Shown here in pieces: positions 18,819-28,215 of a stretch of 64,000 nt of DNA. The position numbers and the translations under genes were made by a program. Each line of letters opens with the position of its first letter. Position 1 is the stretch's first letter. Source of the stretch: Thaumasiovibrio occultus (GTDB taxonomy: Bacteria > Pseudomonadota > Gammaproteobacteria > Enterobacterales > Vibrionaceae); assembly GCA_019703815.1 (NCBI GenBank), contig AP023052.1:186001-250000 (forward strand). Direction: 5' to 3'. Below the pieces are notes generated by a model. It did no database searches. It was not told the DNA's origin and saw nothing but the letters and a program-made list of their open reading frames with translations.

Positions 18819-19069
18819 AATCTTGGTGGGTAACCACAGACTTTCGCTTAACTATGTGTAATCGTGTTATTGAGTGGTAGGTCGCTAACTTTTCTCAGGT
18901 TGCCAAACGGGTCGCGAGTAGTGACATATTTTGAAACGCTTTCTTAAACAAGCGATCAAATCGTCATTTTATTCAAACCACCAAGCAACATTCTGATCAC
19001 ATTGGCATGAATTTAGTCGTCAATCACCGTGTCGTTAGGAAGACGGATGCAGTCAAAAGGAAGAGCGTG

Positions 19070-19837
19070 ATGAAACCGTTAGTCGTGAAATTGGGTGGCG
19101 CTGTACTGTCAGATAGCGCTCTGTTAACTCAGCTATTTGATGTGATTGCGGCGCAAGCGAAACATCGTGCCATTGTCGTGGTTCACGGTGGTGGCTACTT
19201 GGTTGACGATCTGATGGCGAAGTTGCAGCTGCCCACCGTGAAAAAGAACGGTTTACGAGTGACTCCGGCCGATCAAATCCCGGTGATTGCAGGCGCACTG
19301 GCGGGGACAGCAAACAAGTTGTTGTTAGGCCAAGCGATGCGTTCGGGTTTCAAAGCGGTGGGTTTGTGTTTGGCGGATGGCGGTTTGTGCGAAGTGAGCG
19401 TTCTCGATGCTGAGTTGGGCTCGGTGGGCGATGCCAAACCCGGTGATGGCGCGTTAGTGTCAGCCATTTGCGCCCAAGGCGTGGTGCCGATCATCAGCTC
19501 GATTGGCTTGGATAGCCACGGCGAGTTGATGAACGTGAACGCTGATCAAGCCGCGGTTGCGGTAGCCGGGGCGCTGGATGCGGAGCTGGTGCTGCTGTCC
19601 GATGTACCGGGCGTATTGGACGGTAATCGTGAGCTAATCACCGCGCTGACAGAAGCGGATGCCGAAGCATTGATCACCGCTGGCGTGATCACCGATGGGA
19701 TGATCGTCAAAGTGCACGCGGCATTTGATGCGGCGAAGTCGCTCGGCAGGCCGATTGAAGTGGCTTCGTGGCGAGACCCTGCGTTATTAGAGCAATTATT
19801 TTCAGGCGGATCCGTCGGTACGCGATTCGCAGTATAA
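19070..19837 (+). CDS. argB: N-acetylglutamate kinase
   Basis: Second step of arginine synthesis, phosphorylating N-acetyl-L-glutamate. From the ATG at 19070 ([13 protein letters not shown], with AAGGAAGAG just upstream) the protein is 255 aa, the usual length of the arginine-insensitive enterobacterial type. An in-frame ATG at 19007 would add 21 unrelated basic residues and lacks a ribosome site. The motifs [10 protein letters not shown] and GLRVT and the C-terminal [12 protein letters not shown] are conserved. It is the first gene of argBGH here; in Vibrio argC normally precedes it, but not in this window. Confidence 0.96.
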   Translation: MKPLVVKLGGAVLSDSALLTQLFDVIAAQAKHRAIVVVHGGGYLVDDLMAKLQLPTVKKNGLRVTPADQIPVIAGALAGTANKLLLGQAMRSGFKAVGLCLADGGLCEVSVLDAELGSVGDAKPGDGALVSAICAQGVVPIISSIGLDSHGELMNVNADQAAVAVAGALDAELVLLSDVPGVLDGNRELITALTEADAEALITAGVITDGMIVKVHAAFDAAKSLGRPIEVASWRDPALLEQLFSGGSVGTRFAV

Positions 19838-19912
19838 GCAAATTTTCATAATGAATGATGGTGCGCCGTTTCGGATTGACCGCCGCACGGCACAAAGCAA
19901 GGAGAGAAGGTA

Positions 19913-21118
19913 ATGAGCAAGATTAATAAAGTGGTATTGGCCTATTCTGGCGGTCTCGATACGTCGGCGATTATTCCTTGGCTAAAAGAGAACTACGACT
20001 GTGAAGTGGTTGCGTTTGTGGCCGATGTTGGCCAAGGCGACGCAGAGCTTGAAGGTGTGGAAGCGAAGGCACTGGCTTCTGGTGCGTCGGCTTGTTACAT
20101 CGCCGATCTAAAAGAAGAATTGGTTTCAGAGTACATCTACCCAACGCTTAAAACTGGCGCGGTGTACGAAGGGAAATACTTGCTCGGTACGTCAATGGCG
20201 CGTCCTATCATTGCCAAAGCGCAAGTTGAATGTGCGCTTGAAGTGGGAGCCGACGCCCTGTGTCACGGCTGTACGGGTAAAGGTAACGACCAAGTGCGTT
20301 TCGAAAGCTGCTTTGCTGCATTGGCGCCACAACTGAAAGTGATTGCGCCGTGGCGTGAGTGGGACATGCGTAGCCGTGAAGATCTGCTTAATTACCTGGC
20401 TGAGCGCAACATCCCATGTTCCGCGTCACTGGAAAAAATCTACTCGCGTGATGCGAACGCATGGCACATTTCAACTGAAGGTGGCGTGCTAGAAGAAACG
20501 TGGAACCAACCGAACGAGCACTGCTGGGCGTGGACTAAAGATCCTGAAGACGCACCAAACCAAGCTGAGTTGGTATCAGTGAAAATTGAGAAAGGCCAAA
20601 TTGTCGCGGTAGACGGTGAAACCATGTCGCCATACAACGCGTTGGTGTACTTGAATGCCAAAGGTATCGAGCACGGTGTTGGCCGTATTGATATCGTTGA
20701 AAACCGTATGGTGGGCATGAAGTCGCGTGGTTGTTACGAGACGCCGGGGGGCACCATCATGATGGAAGCACTGCGTGCGGTTGAGCAACTGGTACTGGAT
20801 AAAGAGTGTTTCGATTTCCGTCAAAACATCGGCTTGAAGTTCTCTCACCTGGTTTACGATGGCCGTTGGTTCACGCCGCTATGTAAGTCTTTGCTCGCCG
20901 CCGCTGAAGCGATTGCTGAAGACGTGAACGGTGAAGTGGTGTTGAAGCTATACAAAGGCAACGTGACCGCAGTTCAGAAGCGTTCTGACAACAGCTTGTA
21001 CTCAGAAGAGTTTGCGACCTTCGGTGAAGACGAAGTGTACGATCAAAGCCACGCGGAAGGCTTCATCCGTCTTTACTCTCTGGCGAGCCGTATCCGCGCG
21101 TTCAACAACCAGAAGTAA
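19913..21118 (+). CDS. argG: Argininosuccinate synthase
   Basis: Joins citrulline and aspartate with ATP. The 401-aa protein belongs to the common type 1 family of about 400 aa, with the PP-motif ATP site AYSGGLDTS near residue 9. The segments [15 protein letters not shown] and [11 protein letters not shown] are conserved. Shine-Dalgarno GGAGAGAAGG before the ATG at 19913. Part of the argBGH operon. Confidence 0.98.
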   Translation: MSKINKVVLAYSGGLDTSAIIPWLKENYDCEVVAFVADVGQGDAELEGVEAKALASGASACYIADLKEELVSEYIYPTLKTGAVYEGKYLLGTSMARPIIAKAQVECALEVGADALCHGCTGKGNDQVRFESCFAALAPQLKVIAPWREWDMRSREDLLNYLAERNIPCSASLEKIYSRDANAWHISTEGGVLEETWNQPNEHCWAWTKDPEDAPNQAELVSVKIEKGQIVAVDGETMSPYNALVYLNAKGIEHGVGRIDIVENRMVGMKSRGCYETPGGTIMMEALRAVEQLVLDKECFDFRQNIGLKFSHLVYDGRWFTPLCKSLLAAAEAIAEDVNGEVVLKLYKGNVTAVQKRSDNSLYSEEFATFGEDEVYDQSHAEGFIRLYSLASRIRAFNNQK

Positions 21119-21123
21119 GCGAT

Positions 21124-21192
21124 TTGGCGCTCGGGATGAGCGCCAACAAGCAATAGCAATGTGAGTGTAAAGGGCAGGCGATGTACCTGCCC
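21124..21192 (+). other. Two strong hairpins between argG and argH
   Basis: Perfect 9-bp stem TTGGCGCTC / GAGCGCCAA (21124-21146, loop 5 nt) and perfect 7-bp stem GGGCAGG / CCTGCCC (21172-21192, loop 7 nt) fill the 110-bp gap. Neither has a T run, so they are not standard terminators. They may protect mRNA ends or set the ratio of argG to argH. Confidence 0.6.
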
Positions 21193-21228
21193 GATTCAGT
21201 TCTATGTCGAGTGATCAGGAGAGAGACA

Positions 21229-23103
21229 ATGGCATTATGGGGTGGACGATTCAGTCAAGCGGCCGACACGCGGTTCAAGCAGTTTAACGACTCGCTGCGC
21301 TTTGATTATCGACTGGCTGAGCAAGATATAGTTGGCTCTATCGCCTGGTCTAAAGCCTTGACCTCTGTCGGCGTTCTGACCGAAGAAGAGCAGCAAGCGC
21401 TAGAGTTGGCATTGAATGAACTCAAGCTGGCGGTGATGGAAGATCCTGAGCAGATCTTGCAATCGGACGCCGAAGACATTCACAGCTGGGTGGAGCAGCA
21501 GTTGATTGCCCGCGTTGGCGATCTCGGCAAAAAGCTGCACACCGGTCGTTCGCGTAACGATCAGGTGGCGACCGATCTCAAGCTGTGGTGTAAGCAGCAA
21601 AGCCAGCAACTGCTGTTGTTACTCGATAAACTGCAAAACACCCTAGTGAACGTGGCGCGCGAGCACCAAACCACCGTTTTGCCAGGCTACACTCACTTGC
21701 AACGCGCTCAACCGGTGACGTTTGCACACTGGTGTTTGGCGTATGTCGAAATGTTTGAACGTGATTATTCGCGTTTGCAAGATGCGATGGATCGTTTCGA
21801 TACCTGTCCGCTCGGCAGCGGCGCGCTGGCCGGCACCGCGTATGCGATTGACCGTGAAGCGTTGGCGCACAGTTTGGGCTTCCAACGTGCGACCCGCAAC
21901 AGCCTTGATTCTGTCTCGGATCGCGATCATGTGATGGAGCTCATGTCGGTCGCGTCAGTATCGATGCTGCACTTATCGCGGATGGCTGAAGATTTGATCT
22001 TCTATAACTCGGGCGAGTCGAACTTTATTGAGCTGGCCGATACCGTGACGTCGGGCTCGTCGCTGATGCCGCAAAAGAAAAATCCGGATGCGCTTGAGCT
22101 GATCCGCGGCAAAGTCGGCCGTGTCTACGGCGCAATGTCGGGCATGATGATGACAGTGAAAGCGTTGCCGCTTGCCTACAACAAAGACATGCAAGAAGAC
22201 AAAGAAGGTTTGTTTGACGCGCTGGATTCATGGGCCGATTGCATGGAAATGGCGGCGTTGTGCTTTGAAGGGATCAAAGTGAACCGCGAGCGTACCCTTG
22301 AAGCGGCGATGCAAGGGTACTCGAATGCGACTGAGCTGGCAGATTACTTGGTCGCGAAAGGCATTCCATTCCGTGAAGCGCACCATATTGTCGGTGTCGC
22401 GGTGGTGGAAGCGATCCATCAAGGTTGTGCGTTAGAAGAGCTGAGCCTTGAGGTGATGAAAGGCTTCTCTGAAGTGATTGATAACGATGTTTATCCAATC
22501 TTAACCATAGAGTCTTGCCTTGAGAAACGTTGCGCCTTGGGTGGCGTGGCACCACAGCAAGTCGAATACGCGATCGATCAAGCCGGTAAACGCTTGGAGA
22601 AACGTTACTCGCCGACGGTAAAAGTGCGTAATGCGCGTTTGACCGATCTCGATGCCATTGAAGGCATGGTGGCGTACTGGTCGGGGCTGGGGGAAAACCT
22701 ACCGCGTAAACGCAACGAGTTGGTGCGCGATATTGGTTCGTTCTCGGTCAGTGAGCATCAAGGTGAAGTGACCGGTTGCGGCTCGCTGTACGTGTATGAT
22801 TCTGGCTTGGCTGAAATTCGCTCGCTGGGTATTGAAGCGGGCTGGCAAGGCCAAGGTCAAGGCCGCGCGATTGTCGAGCACATCCTAGAGCAAGCCCAAC
22901 AAATGGCGATCAAGAAGGTGATTGTGTTGACGCGAGTGCCGGAGTTCTTCATGAAGATGCACTTTATTCCGACATCGAAAACCTTGTTGCCTGAAAAAGT
23001 GATGAAAGATTGCGAGCGTTGTCCGCGTCAATTAGCGTGCGATGAGGTGGCGCTGGAGATCAATCTCGAAGAGCTGCGCGGCAATCATTCGCAAGTAGCG
23101 TAA
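21229..23103 (+). CDS. argH: Argininosuccinate lyase fused to an N-acetyltransferase, ArgH(A)
   Basis: The 624-aa bifunctional protein starts at the ATG at 21229 (ALWGGRFSQ), just after AGGAGAGAGA. Residues 1 to about 460 are argininosuccinate lyase with the signature [12 protein letters not shown] near 278. From about residue 462 to the end there is a GNAT acetyltransferase domain with the acetyl-CoA loop WQGQGQGRA near 540 and a C-terminal [11 protein letters not shown] cysteine cluster. In Vibrio and some marine relatives this fused domain is known to supply N-acetylglutamate synthase activity (ArgA). One gene therefore encodes the first and last steps of arginine synthesis. Last gene of argBGH, with a terminator behind it. 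Confidence 0.96.
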   Translation: MALWGGRFSQAADTRFKQFNDSLRFDYRLAEQDIVGSIAWSKALTSVGVLTEEEQQALELALNELKLAVMEDPEQILQSDAEDIHSWVEQQLIARVGDLGKKLHTGRSRNDQVATDLKLWCKQQSQQLLLLLDKLQNTLVNVAREHQTTVLPGYTHLQRAQPVTFAHWCLAYVEMFERDYSRLQDAMDRFDTCPLGSGALAGTAYAIDREALAHSLGFQRATRNSLDSVSDRDHVMELMSVASVSMLHLSRMAEDLIFYNSGESNFIELADTVTSGSSLMPQKKNPDALELIRGKVGRVYGAMSGMMMTVKALPLAYNKDMQEDKEGLFDALDSWADCMEMAALCFEGIKVNRERTLEAAMQGYSNATELADYLVAKGIPFREAHHIVGVAVVEAIHQGCALEELSLEVMKGFSEVIDNDVYPILTIESCLEKRCALGGVAPQQVEYAIDQAGKRLEKRYSPTVKVRNARLTDLDAIEGMVAYWSGLGENLPRKRNELVRDIGSFSVSEHQGEVTGCGSLYVYDSGLAEIRSLGIEAGWQGQGQGRAIVEHILEQAQQMAIKKVIVLTRVPEFFMKMHFIPTSKTLLPEKVMKDCERCPRQLACDEVALEINLEELRGNHSQVA

Positions 23104-23132
23104 GCACGAACGAGAAAGATGAATTTTTAGTT

Positions 23133-23159
23133 AAAGTCGGCATTTATGCCGGCTTTTTT
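23133..23159 (+). terminator. Terminator of argBGH
   Basis: Stem AAAGTCGGCAT / ATGCCGGCTTT (one G-T pair) with a 2-nt apex and a run of six T, 30 bp after argH. Confidence 0.88.
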
Positions 23160-23177
23160 GATGTTATATCGTACGGA

Positions 23178-23195
23178 TTGTCAGCCAACTGTCAC
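23178..23195 (+). promoter_or_regulatory. Pho box upstream of alkaline phosphatase
   Basis: Heptamers TTGTCAG (23178-23184) and CTGTCAC (23189-23195) separated by CCAA form the 7-4-7 PhoB-binding direct repeat with 11-bp period. It lies 51 bp before the phosphatase ATG, right for replacing a -35 element. This points to induction under phosphate starvation. Confidence 0.82.
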
Positions 23196-23246
23196 ACACC
23201 AATCGCAACCTAAGCCCTAAGTTAATTGTTAATACAGGGAAAGAGA

Positions 23247-24710
23247 ATGAAAACTTGGCTGTTATTACCCACCGCGTTAACCACCTTTGCACTCACTCAA
23301 ACTCACGCACTGGCCAATGAGCCGACGACGTTCGCACCGACGCTACAAACTAACGATAGCTGGTTTAAAGAGGGGCAATCGGTGTTGTCGGCAGCGATGC
23401 AAACCGCGCCAATCAACACCCCAGCGCGCAATATCATTTTGTTTGTCGGTGATGGGATGAGTGTCGGCACCATGACGGCGGCACGAATTTACGCAGGGCA
23501 ACAAGCCGGCGATAGCGGGGAAGAGTTCCGCTTAGAGATGGAAGCACTGCCGCATGTGGCGATGTCGAAAACCTACAATACCGATATGCAAACACCTGAC
23601 TCTGCCGGTACGGCGACCGCGATGGTGACGGGGGTAAAAACCAAGGCGGGGACCTTGGGGGTGAACGATAACGTCCAGCGCGGTTTTTGTAGCACCATCA
23701 AGGGCAATGAAGCGAAAACCATTTTCCAAATCGCCGCCGAAAAGGGCAAGGCGCTGGGCGTGGTGTCCACCGCCCGTTTAACCCATGCCACGCCTGCGGC
23801 GACCTACGCGTACAGCGCGGATCGTAACTGGGAAAACAACACCACGCTGACCAATATCAGCGTAGAGCAGGGCTGTCGTGATATCGCCCAGCAGTTTGTT
23901 GATTACGATTATGGCTTTGGCGGTTTTCAAGTGGCATTGGGGGGCGGTCTGCGTGAGTTTACCTTGGTAAGTGATGGCGGTAAGCGCACCGATCATGACT
24001 TAACGACGCTGTGGCAGCAGCGTTATCCCGACGGGGCGTTTGTGTCGGATCACGCCGCGCTGATGGACATTGATGTGAGCGAAACCGAGCGTTTGTTTGG
24101 TTTGTTCGGCTTAAGCCACATGGATTATGAGCTGGATCGCGATGACTCTCAGCCTTCGTTGGCGCAAATGACGGAAACCGCGATATCCATGCTGGCGAAA
24201 AACGATGACGGCTACATGCTGATGATCGAATCGGGTCGCATCGATCACGCGCACCATGCGGGGAACGCTAAACGGGCGTTGGAAGACACGCTGGCGTTTG
24301 ATGCTGCGATTGCCAAGGCGCTGGCGATGACCGATCCCAACGAAACGCTGATCATTGTCACCGCTGATCACGCCCACACCTTAGTGATGAACGGTTATGC
24401 GCCGCGCGGAAACGATATTTTGGGTTTGGCGATGAACGCTGACGGCCCTGTCAAAGCCGATGATGGTAAAGCTTATACCACGCTGACTTACGGCAACGGC
24501 CCAGGTGCGATTTCGGGTGAGCGCGCAGAGCCAACCGCAGAAGCGGTAGTGGGCGATGATTACTTGCAGCAAGCGCTTATTCCGCTAAGCAGTGAAACTC
24601 ACTCACAAGAAGATGTCGCTATTTTAGCGACCGGGCCGAAAGCGTGGTTGTTCCAAGGTGTAGTGGAGCAGAACTACATTTTCCACGTGATGAACGAAGC
24701 CTTTAAGTAA
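23247..24710 (+). CDS. phoA: Secreted alkaline phosphatase
   Basis: Periplasmic phosphomonoesterase that releases phosphate from organic esters. The 487-aa precursor starts at the ATG at 23247; a Sec signal peptide ends near residue 23 (THALA before NE). Metal ligands and nucleophile are visible: DGMS near residue 69, Ser119 in TPDSAGTATA, IESGRIDHAHHAG near 330 and TADHAH near 380. The nucleophile motif DSAGTATA resembles marine and Vibrio phosphatases more than the E. coli DSAASATA form. It has its own Pho box and terminator. The gene stands alone between the arg operon and the oxyR region. Confidence 0.92.
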   Translation: MKTWLLLPTALTTFALTQTHALANEPTTFAPTLQTNDSWFKEGQSVLSAAMQTAPINTPARNIILFVGDGMSVGTMTAARIYAGQQAGDSGEEFRLEMEALPHVAMSKTYNTDMQTPDSAGTATAMVTGVKTKAGTLGVNDNVQRGFCSTIKGNEAKTIFQIAAEKGKALGVVSTARLTHATPAATYAYSADRNWENNTTLTNISVEQGCRDIAQQFVDYDYGFGGFQVALGGGLREFTLVSDGGKRTDHDLTTLWQQRYPDGAFVSDHAALMDIDVSETERLFGLFGLSHMDYELDRDDSQPSLAQMTETAISMLAKNDDGYMLMIESGRIDHAHHAGNAKRALEDTLAFDAAIAKALAMTDPNETLIIVTADHAHTLVMNGYAPRGNDILGLAMNADGPVKADDGKAYTTLTYGNGPGAISGERAEPTAEAVVGDDYLQQALIPLSSETHSQEDVAILATGPKAWLFQGVVEQNYIFHVMNEAFK

Positions 24711-24734
24711 GTTTGGTGCCTCGGCCCGTAATGA

Positions 24735-24758
24735 AAAAGCGCACCGAGGTGCGCTTTT
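24735..24758. terminator. Bidirectional terminator after phoA
   Basis: Perfect 11-bp stem AAAAGCGCACC / GGTGCGCTTTT with a 2-nt apex, between convergent phoA and the oxidoreductase gene. Confidence 0.88.
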
Positions 24759-24785
24759 GTCGTTGTAGATGCGTAGTGAGCGAGA

Positions 24786-26249
24786 TCAACAGCCTGGGCC
24801 GCAATCTAGACAGTGCTTGATCATTTCAGGACCAAGGTGCAGTTTGGCGTTCAGATCGCGCAGTGCGGTACGTACACCTTCTTCGATCACTGGATGGTAG
24901 AACGGCATATCAAGCATTTCAGAGATGGTCATCTTGTTCTGATGCGCCCATGCCAACAAGTGGGCAAGGTGCTCTGCGTTCGGTCCCATCATTTCCGCGC
25001 CAAGGAAGCGGCCAGTGCCTTGCTCGCCGTAAACGTGCAGCAAACCTTTGTTGCGCAGCATGACGCGAGAGCGACCTTGGTTTTCAAACGACACTTCACC
25101 GACTGCGAAACAGCCACAGGTGCCTAAGCGCTGTTGCAACTGTTTGAAGGTTTCACCGACCATCGCGATTTGCGGATCGGAAAACACCGCTGAAATTGGT
25201 GTGCGGCGCAGACCTGCTCGGATATCAGGGAAGCGCCCGGCGTTGTCACCGGCGATCCGCCCTTGGTCTGCGGCTTCGTGTAGCAACGGAATTTGGTTGC
25301 TCGCATCACCGGCAATAAAGATGCTGTCGACCGAGGTTTGCAAGGTAAAGTGATCCGCCGTTGGTACGCCACGCTCGTCCAGTGCCACATCGGTGTTTTC
25401 AATTGCCAGTTGGTCGACGTTCGGACGACGGCCTGTTGCCGCTAGCACGTAGTCAACGATGAAGGTTTCGATCTCACCGTCATGGTTCACAAATTGAATT
25501 TCAACTTTGTCACCGTCAGCGGAAGTGATGCGCTTCATGCTTTCAACTTTCACGTCAGCATCTAAGTAGAACTCTTCTTTAAACGCTTTATCGGCGTATG
25601 CCATTACGTCTGGATCGGTCAGTGGGCCGACTTGACCACCAAGGCCAAACAGTTTGACCTCCACGCCCAAGCGATGCAGGGCTTGACCCAGTTCAAGGCC
25701 AATCACACCGGGGCCAAATACGGCGACGGCGTCAGGGAGATCGTCCCACTCAAACACGTCGTCATTAATCACTAGGCGATCGCCTAATTCATTCCACACT
25801 GCAGGGTACGCAGGGCGAGAGCCCGTCGCAATAACAATGCGCTTCGCGGTAATTTGGGTATGGTCGTCAACTATTAGGGTATTGTTATCAATAAATTTGG
25901 CGTAACCGCGAAGTTTGTCTTCAGCTGGAATTTCATCAACGCCTTCGAGTACAAAGCCGACGAAGCGATCACGTTCGCGTTTGACGCGATCCATGACTTC
26001 ACGGCCGTTGATCACGATGTCACCTTGTGGATGGACACCAAAGCCTGGCGCTTTTTCGATCTGGTGAACACTCTCTGCGGCCGCAATTAAAAGTTTTGAT
26101 GGCATACAGCCAACGCGCGCACAGGTTGTGCCGTACGGGCCACCTTCGATCATCACAACACTATCGGTATGAGATTTGGCTGCACGATACGCACCTAATC
26201 CCGCTGTACCACCGCCGATCACGGCAACATCAACATTGAGCTGTTTCAT
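24786..26249 (-). CDS. Dihydrolipoamide dehydrogenase-like disulfide oxidoreductase with Cys-rich tail
   Basis: FAD/NAD(P)H pyridine-nucleotide disulfide oxidoreductase of 487 aa. It has the FAD site GGGTAGLGA near residue 12, the redox pair Cys43/Cys48 (CARVGC), a second dinucleotide fold near 194 (GPGVIGLELG), a second FAD motif IFIAGDA, and the C-terminal catalytic His in FYHPVIEEG. It resembles Lpd but sits apart from any 2-oxoacid dehydrogenase genes. It ends in HCLDCGPGC, with Cys480, Cys483 and Cys487. The gene lies behind a peroxiredoxin-glutaredoxin hybrid on the same strand and next to oxyR, which suggests it reduces a thiol of the peroxide defence pathway. That role is inference; a true lipoamide dehydrogenase activity is not excluded. 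Confidence 0.85.
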   Translation of the reverse strand: MKQLNVDVAVIGGGTAGLGAYRAAKSHTDSVVMIEGGPYGTTCARVGCMPSKLLIAAAESVHQIEKAPGFGVHPQGDIVINGREVMDRVKRERDRFVGFVLEGVDEIPAEDKLRGYAKFIDNNTLIVDDHTQITAKRIVIATGSRPAYPAVWNELGDRLVINDDVFEWDDLPDAVAVFGPGVIGLELGQALHRLGVEVKLFGLGGQVGPLTDPDVMAYADKAFKEEFYLDADVKVESMKRITSADGDKVEIQFVNHDGEIETFIVDYVLAATGRRPNVDQLAIENTDVALDERGVPTADHFTLQTSVDSIFIAGDASNQIPLLHEAADQGRIAGDNAGRFPDIRAGLRRTPISAVFSDPQIAMVGETFKQLQQRLGTCGCFAVGEVSFENQGRSRVMLRNKGLLHVYGEQGTGRFLGAEMMGPNAEHLAHLLAWAHQNKMTISEMLDMPFYHPVIEEGVRTALRDLNAKLHLGPEMIKHCLDCGPGC

Positions 26250-26286
26250 GGTTTTCTCTTTTAATTGTTTGGCAGGAGAGTGAAGT

Positions 26287-26308
26287 AGGGCGGCGAATGT
26301 GCCGCCCT
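26287..26308 (-). other. Hairpin between peroxiredoxin and oxidoreductase genes
   Basis: Perfect 8-bp GC-rich stem AGGGCGGC / GCCGCCCT with a 6-nt loop in the 94-bp gap between the two minus-strand genes. No T run follows on the minus strand, so it may act as an mRNA processing or attenuation element rather than a full terminator. Confidence 0.55.
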
Positions 26309-26343
26309 TAGTTTGCTGATTAGCAATGGAGTGTGAGAGACGC

Positions 26344-27075
26344 TTACTTGGTTAGGAAGCTTTCTAGCTCTTCGCTGCCACCAATGTGCTTACCGCCGAT
26401 GAAGACTTGAGGCACTGTGGTGCGACCTGAAATTGCGCGCAAGCTCACTGTGGTTGCATCTTTACCGAGTACCACTTCTTCGTAGTTTAGGCCGTGATCA
26501 ATTAGGTTTTGTTTTGCTTTGGCACAGAACGGGCAACCAGGTTTAGTGAATACCGTGATGGATTCTTGCATTTTGTGCTCTGGCGCGATGTAGTTCAGCA
26601 TAGTGTCTGCATCAGATACTTTGAACGGGTCGCCTGGCTCGTTTGGCTCGATAAACATTTTCGCGACAACGCCGTTTTTCACTAGCATGCTGTAACGCCA
26701 TGAGCGGTCGCCGAAACCAAGATCTTCTTTGCTCACTAGCATGCCCATGCCTTTGGTGAATTCACCGTTGCCGTCTGGGATGAAGGTGATGTTTTCTGCT
26801 TCTTGGTCGTCTTTCCATGCATTCATGACGAAGGTATCGTTCACTGATACACACAGAATGCTATCAACACCGTGCTCAGCAAATACTGACGCTAGCTCGT
26901 TGTAACGAGGTAGGTGAGATGATGAACAGGTCGGGGTAAATGCGCCTGGTAGACTGAATACGATGACATTTTTGTTTGCGAATAGCTCTTCCGTGGTCAC
27001 GTTAACCCATTGGTCGCCTTGGCGAGTTGGGAAAGTTACGTTAGGGATTTGTTGACCTTCTTTTGATTCAAACAT
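26344..27075 (-). CDS. Peroxiredoxin-glutaredoxin hybrid protein
   Basis: Thiol peroxidase of 243 aa with two fused domains. Residues 1-165 are a Prx5-type peroxiredoxin with peroxidatic Cys50 in PGAFTPTC. Residues about 171-243 are a glutaredoxin with the CPFC redox pair (Cys181, Cys184) and TVPQVFI, the glutathione-binding cis-Pro. Such hybrids, as in Haemophilus, reduce hydrogen and alkyl peroxides with electrons from glutathione delivered by their own glutaredoxin domain. It is divergent from oxyR across an OxyR-type site and is followed by the disulfide oxidoreductase. Peroxide-inducible expression is likely. Confidence 0.95.
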   Translation of the reverse strand: MFESKEGQQIPNVTFPTRQGDQWVNVTTEELFANKNVIVFSLPGAFTPTCSSSHLPRYNELASVFAEHGVDSILCVSVNDTFVMNAWKDDQEAENITFIPDGNGEFTKGMGMLVSKEDLGFGDRSWRYSMLVKNGVVAKMFIEPNEPGDPFKVSDADTMLNYIAPEHKMQESITVFTKPGCPFCAKAKQNLIDHGLNYEEVVLGKDATTVSLRAISGRTTVPQVFIGGKHIGGSEELESFLTK

Positions 27076-27173
27076 GTATTGCTTCCTTATCTATTTTTCA
27101 AATTTGTTAAAGCATAAAGTTCTTTGCGCTTTGTTGATGTGATGATTATGTGATTTCTGATACGATAGTTCTA

Positions 27174-27210
27174 ATCACTTGTTGTTATCGTTTCGATTGG
27201 TAATTTCTAT
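27174..27210. promoter_or_regulatory. Candidate OxyR operator between prx-grx and oxyR
   Basis: OxyR sites follow ATAG-N7-CTAT-N7-ATAG-N7-CTAT. Here three of the four elements appear with exact 11-bp phase: TTAT (27185-27188, 3/4), ATTG (27196-27199, 3/4) and CTAT (27207-27210, 4/4). The first (27174-27177) is poor; a GATAG at 27165-27169 is out of phase. It lies directly before oxyR in the divergent region, where autorepression would be expected. Confidence 0.6.
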
Positions 27211-27223
27211 CAAAGGTCGGTAT

Positions 27224-28126
27224 ATGAATATCAGAGACTTGGAGTATTTGGTCGCGCTGGCGGAGCATCAGCATTTTCGACGAGCAGCGGAAGCTTGTTT
27301 TGTAAGTCAACCCACCCTGAGTGGTCAAATTAGAAAATTAGAAAATGAGCTCGGCGTCACTTTGTTAGAGCGAACCAGCCGTAAAGTGCTGTTTACCGAC
27401 GCAGGGTTACGTTTAGTTGAGCAAGCAAGGCGCGTGTTGCTTGAAGTGAAAGTGTTAACCGAGCTTGCGAGCCAGCAAGGCGAAAGCATGACGGGCCCAA
27501 TCCATATTGGTTTGATCCCGACGGTGGGGCCCTATTTGTTGCCGCACATTGTGCCGCTGCTGCGGGAGATATTCCCAGAGTTGGAGCTGTATCTGCATGA
27601 AGGTCAAACGAATGAGTTGGTGGATCAACTCGAAAGCGGGAAACTCGATTGCTTGATTTTGGCGTCAGTGAAAGAGACCGAGCATTTTATCGAATTGCCG
27701 CTCTATGATGAGCCAATGGTATTGGCGATCCCAGAATCGCACCGCTGGGCTGGGCAGCAGATCTTCGATTTACCCCAGCTTAACGGCGAAACCTTGATGA
27801 TGCTGGGCAGTGGCCATTGTTTGCGCGATCAGGCAATGGGTTTTTGCTTCTCTGCTGGTGCAAATGAAGATGGCCACTTTAAAGCAACCAGCTTAGAAAC
27901 CTTGCGTAATATGATTGCAGCCGGGGCGGGGATCACCTTGCTGCCACGTTTAGCGACGCCTGCTAGTGGCACGCGTGATGGGGTGTGTTATTTGCCAGTT
28001 GAGAACCCAACCCCGAGCCGTACGATCTCGTTAGTGTATCGTCCAGGATCGCCGCTGAGACCTCGTTATGAAAAGCTCGCCGGTGTGGTGAGCGAGCACA
28101 TTGAAGCGAGCGATTGCTTGGTTTAA
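27224..28126 (+). CDS. oxyR: OxyR, peroxide-sensing LysR-type regulator
   Basis: The 300-aa LysR-family activator starts at the ATG at 27224 (NIRDLEYLVALAEHQHF); an upstream in-frame extension is not conserved. The winged HTH covers residues 1-60. The peroxide-sensing cysteines are at Cys199 and Cys208 (GHCLRDQAMGFC), the same numbers as in E. coli OxyR, so the disulfide switch is intact. It is divergent from the peroxiredoxin-glutaredoxin gene, its likely target. Confidence 0.97.
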   Translation: MNIRDLEYLVALAEHQHFRRAAEACFVSQPTLSGQIRKLENELGVTLLERTSRKVLFTDAGLRLVEQARRVLLEVKVLTELASQQGESMTGPIHIGLIPTVGPYLLPHIVPLLREIFPELELYLHEGQTNELVDQLESGKLDCLILASVKETEHFIELPLYDEPMVLAIPESHRWAGQQIFDLPQLNGETLMMLGSGHCLRDQAMGFCFSAGANEDGHFKATSLETLRNMIAAGAGITLLPRLATPASGTRDGVCYLPVENPTPSRTISLVYRPGSPLRPRYEKLAGVVSEHIEASDCLV

Positions 28127-28162
28127 GCCGAGCGAGAAGTCATTTCACTGTTTGACGAAAAC

Positions 28163-28191
28163 AAAAAAGCCAGCGTTGAACGCTGGCTTTT
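28163..28191. terminator. Bidirectional terminator between oxyR and mrcA
   Basis: Perfect 12-bp stem AAAAGCCAGCG / CGCTGGCTTTT class hairpin with a 5-nt loop, A run on the left and T run on the right, between convergent genes. Confidence 0.88.
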
Positions 28192-28215
28192 CAATTAACG
28201 GCTTAGCACGCAGAG

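Noticed and set aside
19007-19069. N-terminal extension of ArgB from an upstream ATG
   Set aside because: No Shine-Dalgarno, residues do not match ArgB, and the ATG at 19070 has a good site and begins the conserved sequence.
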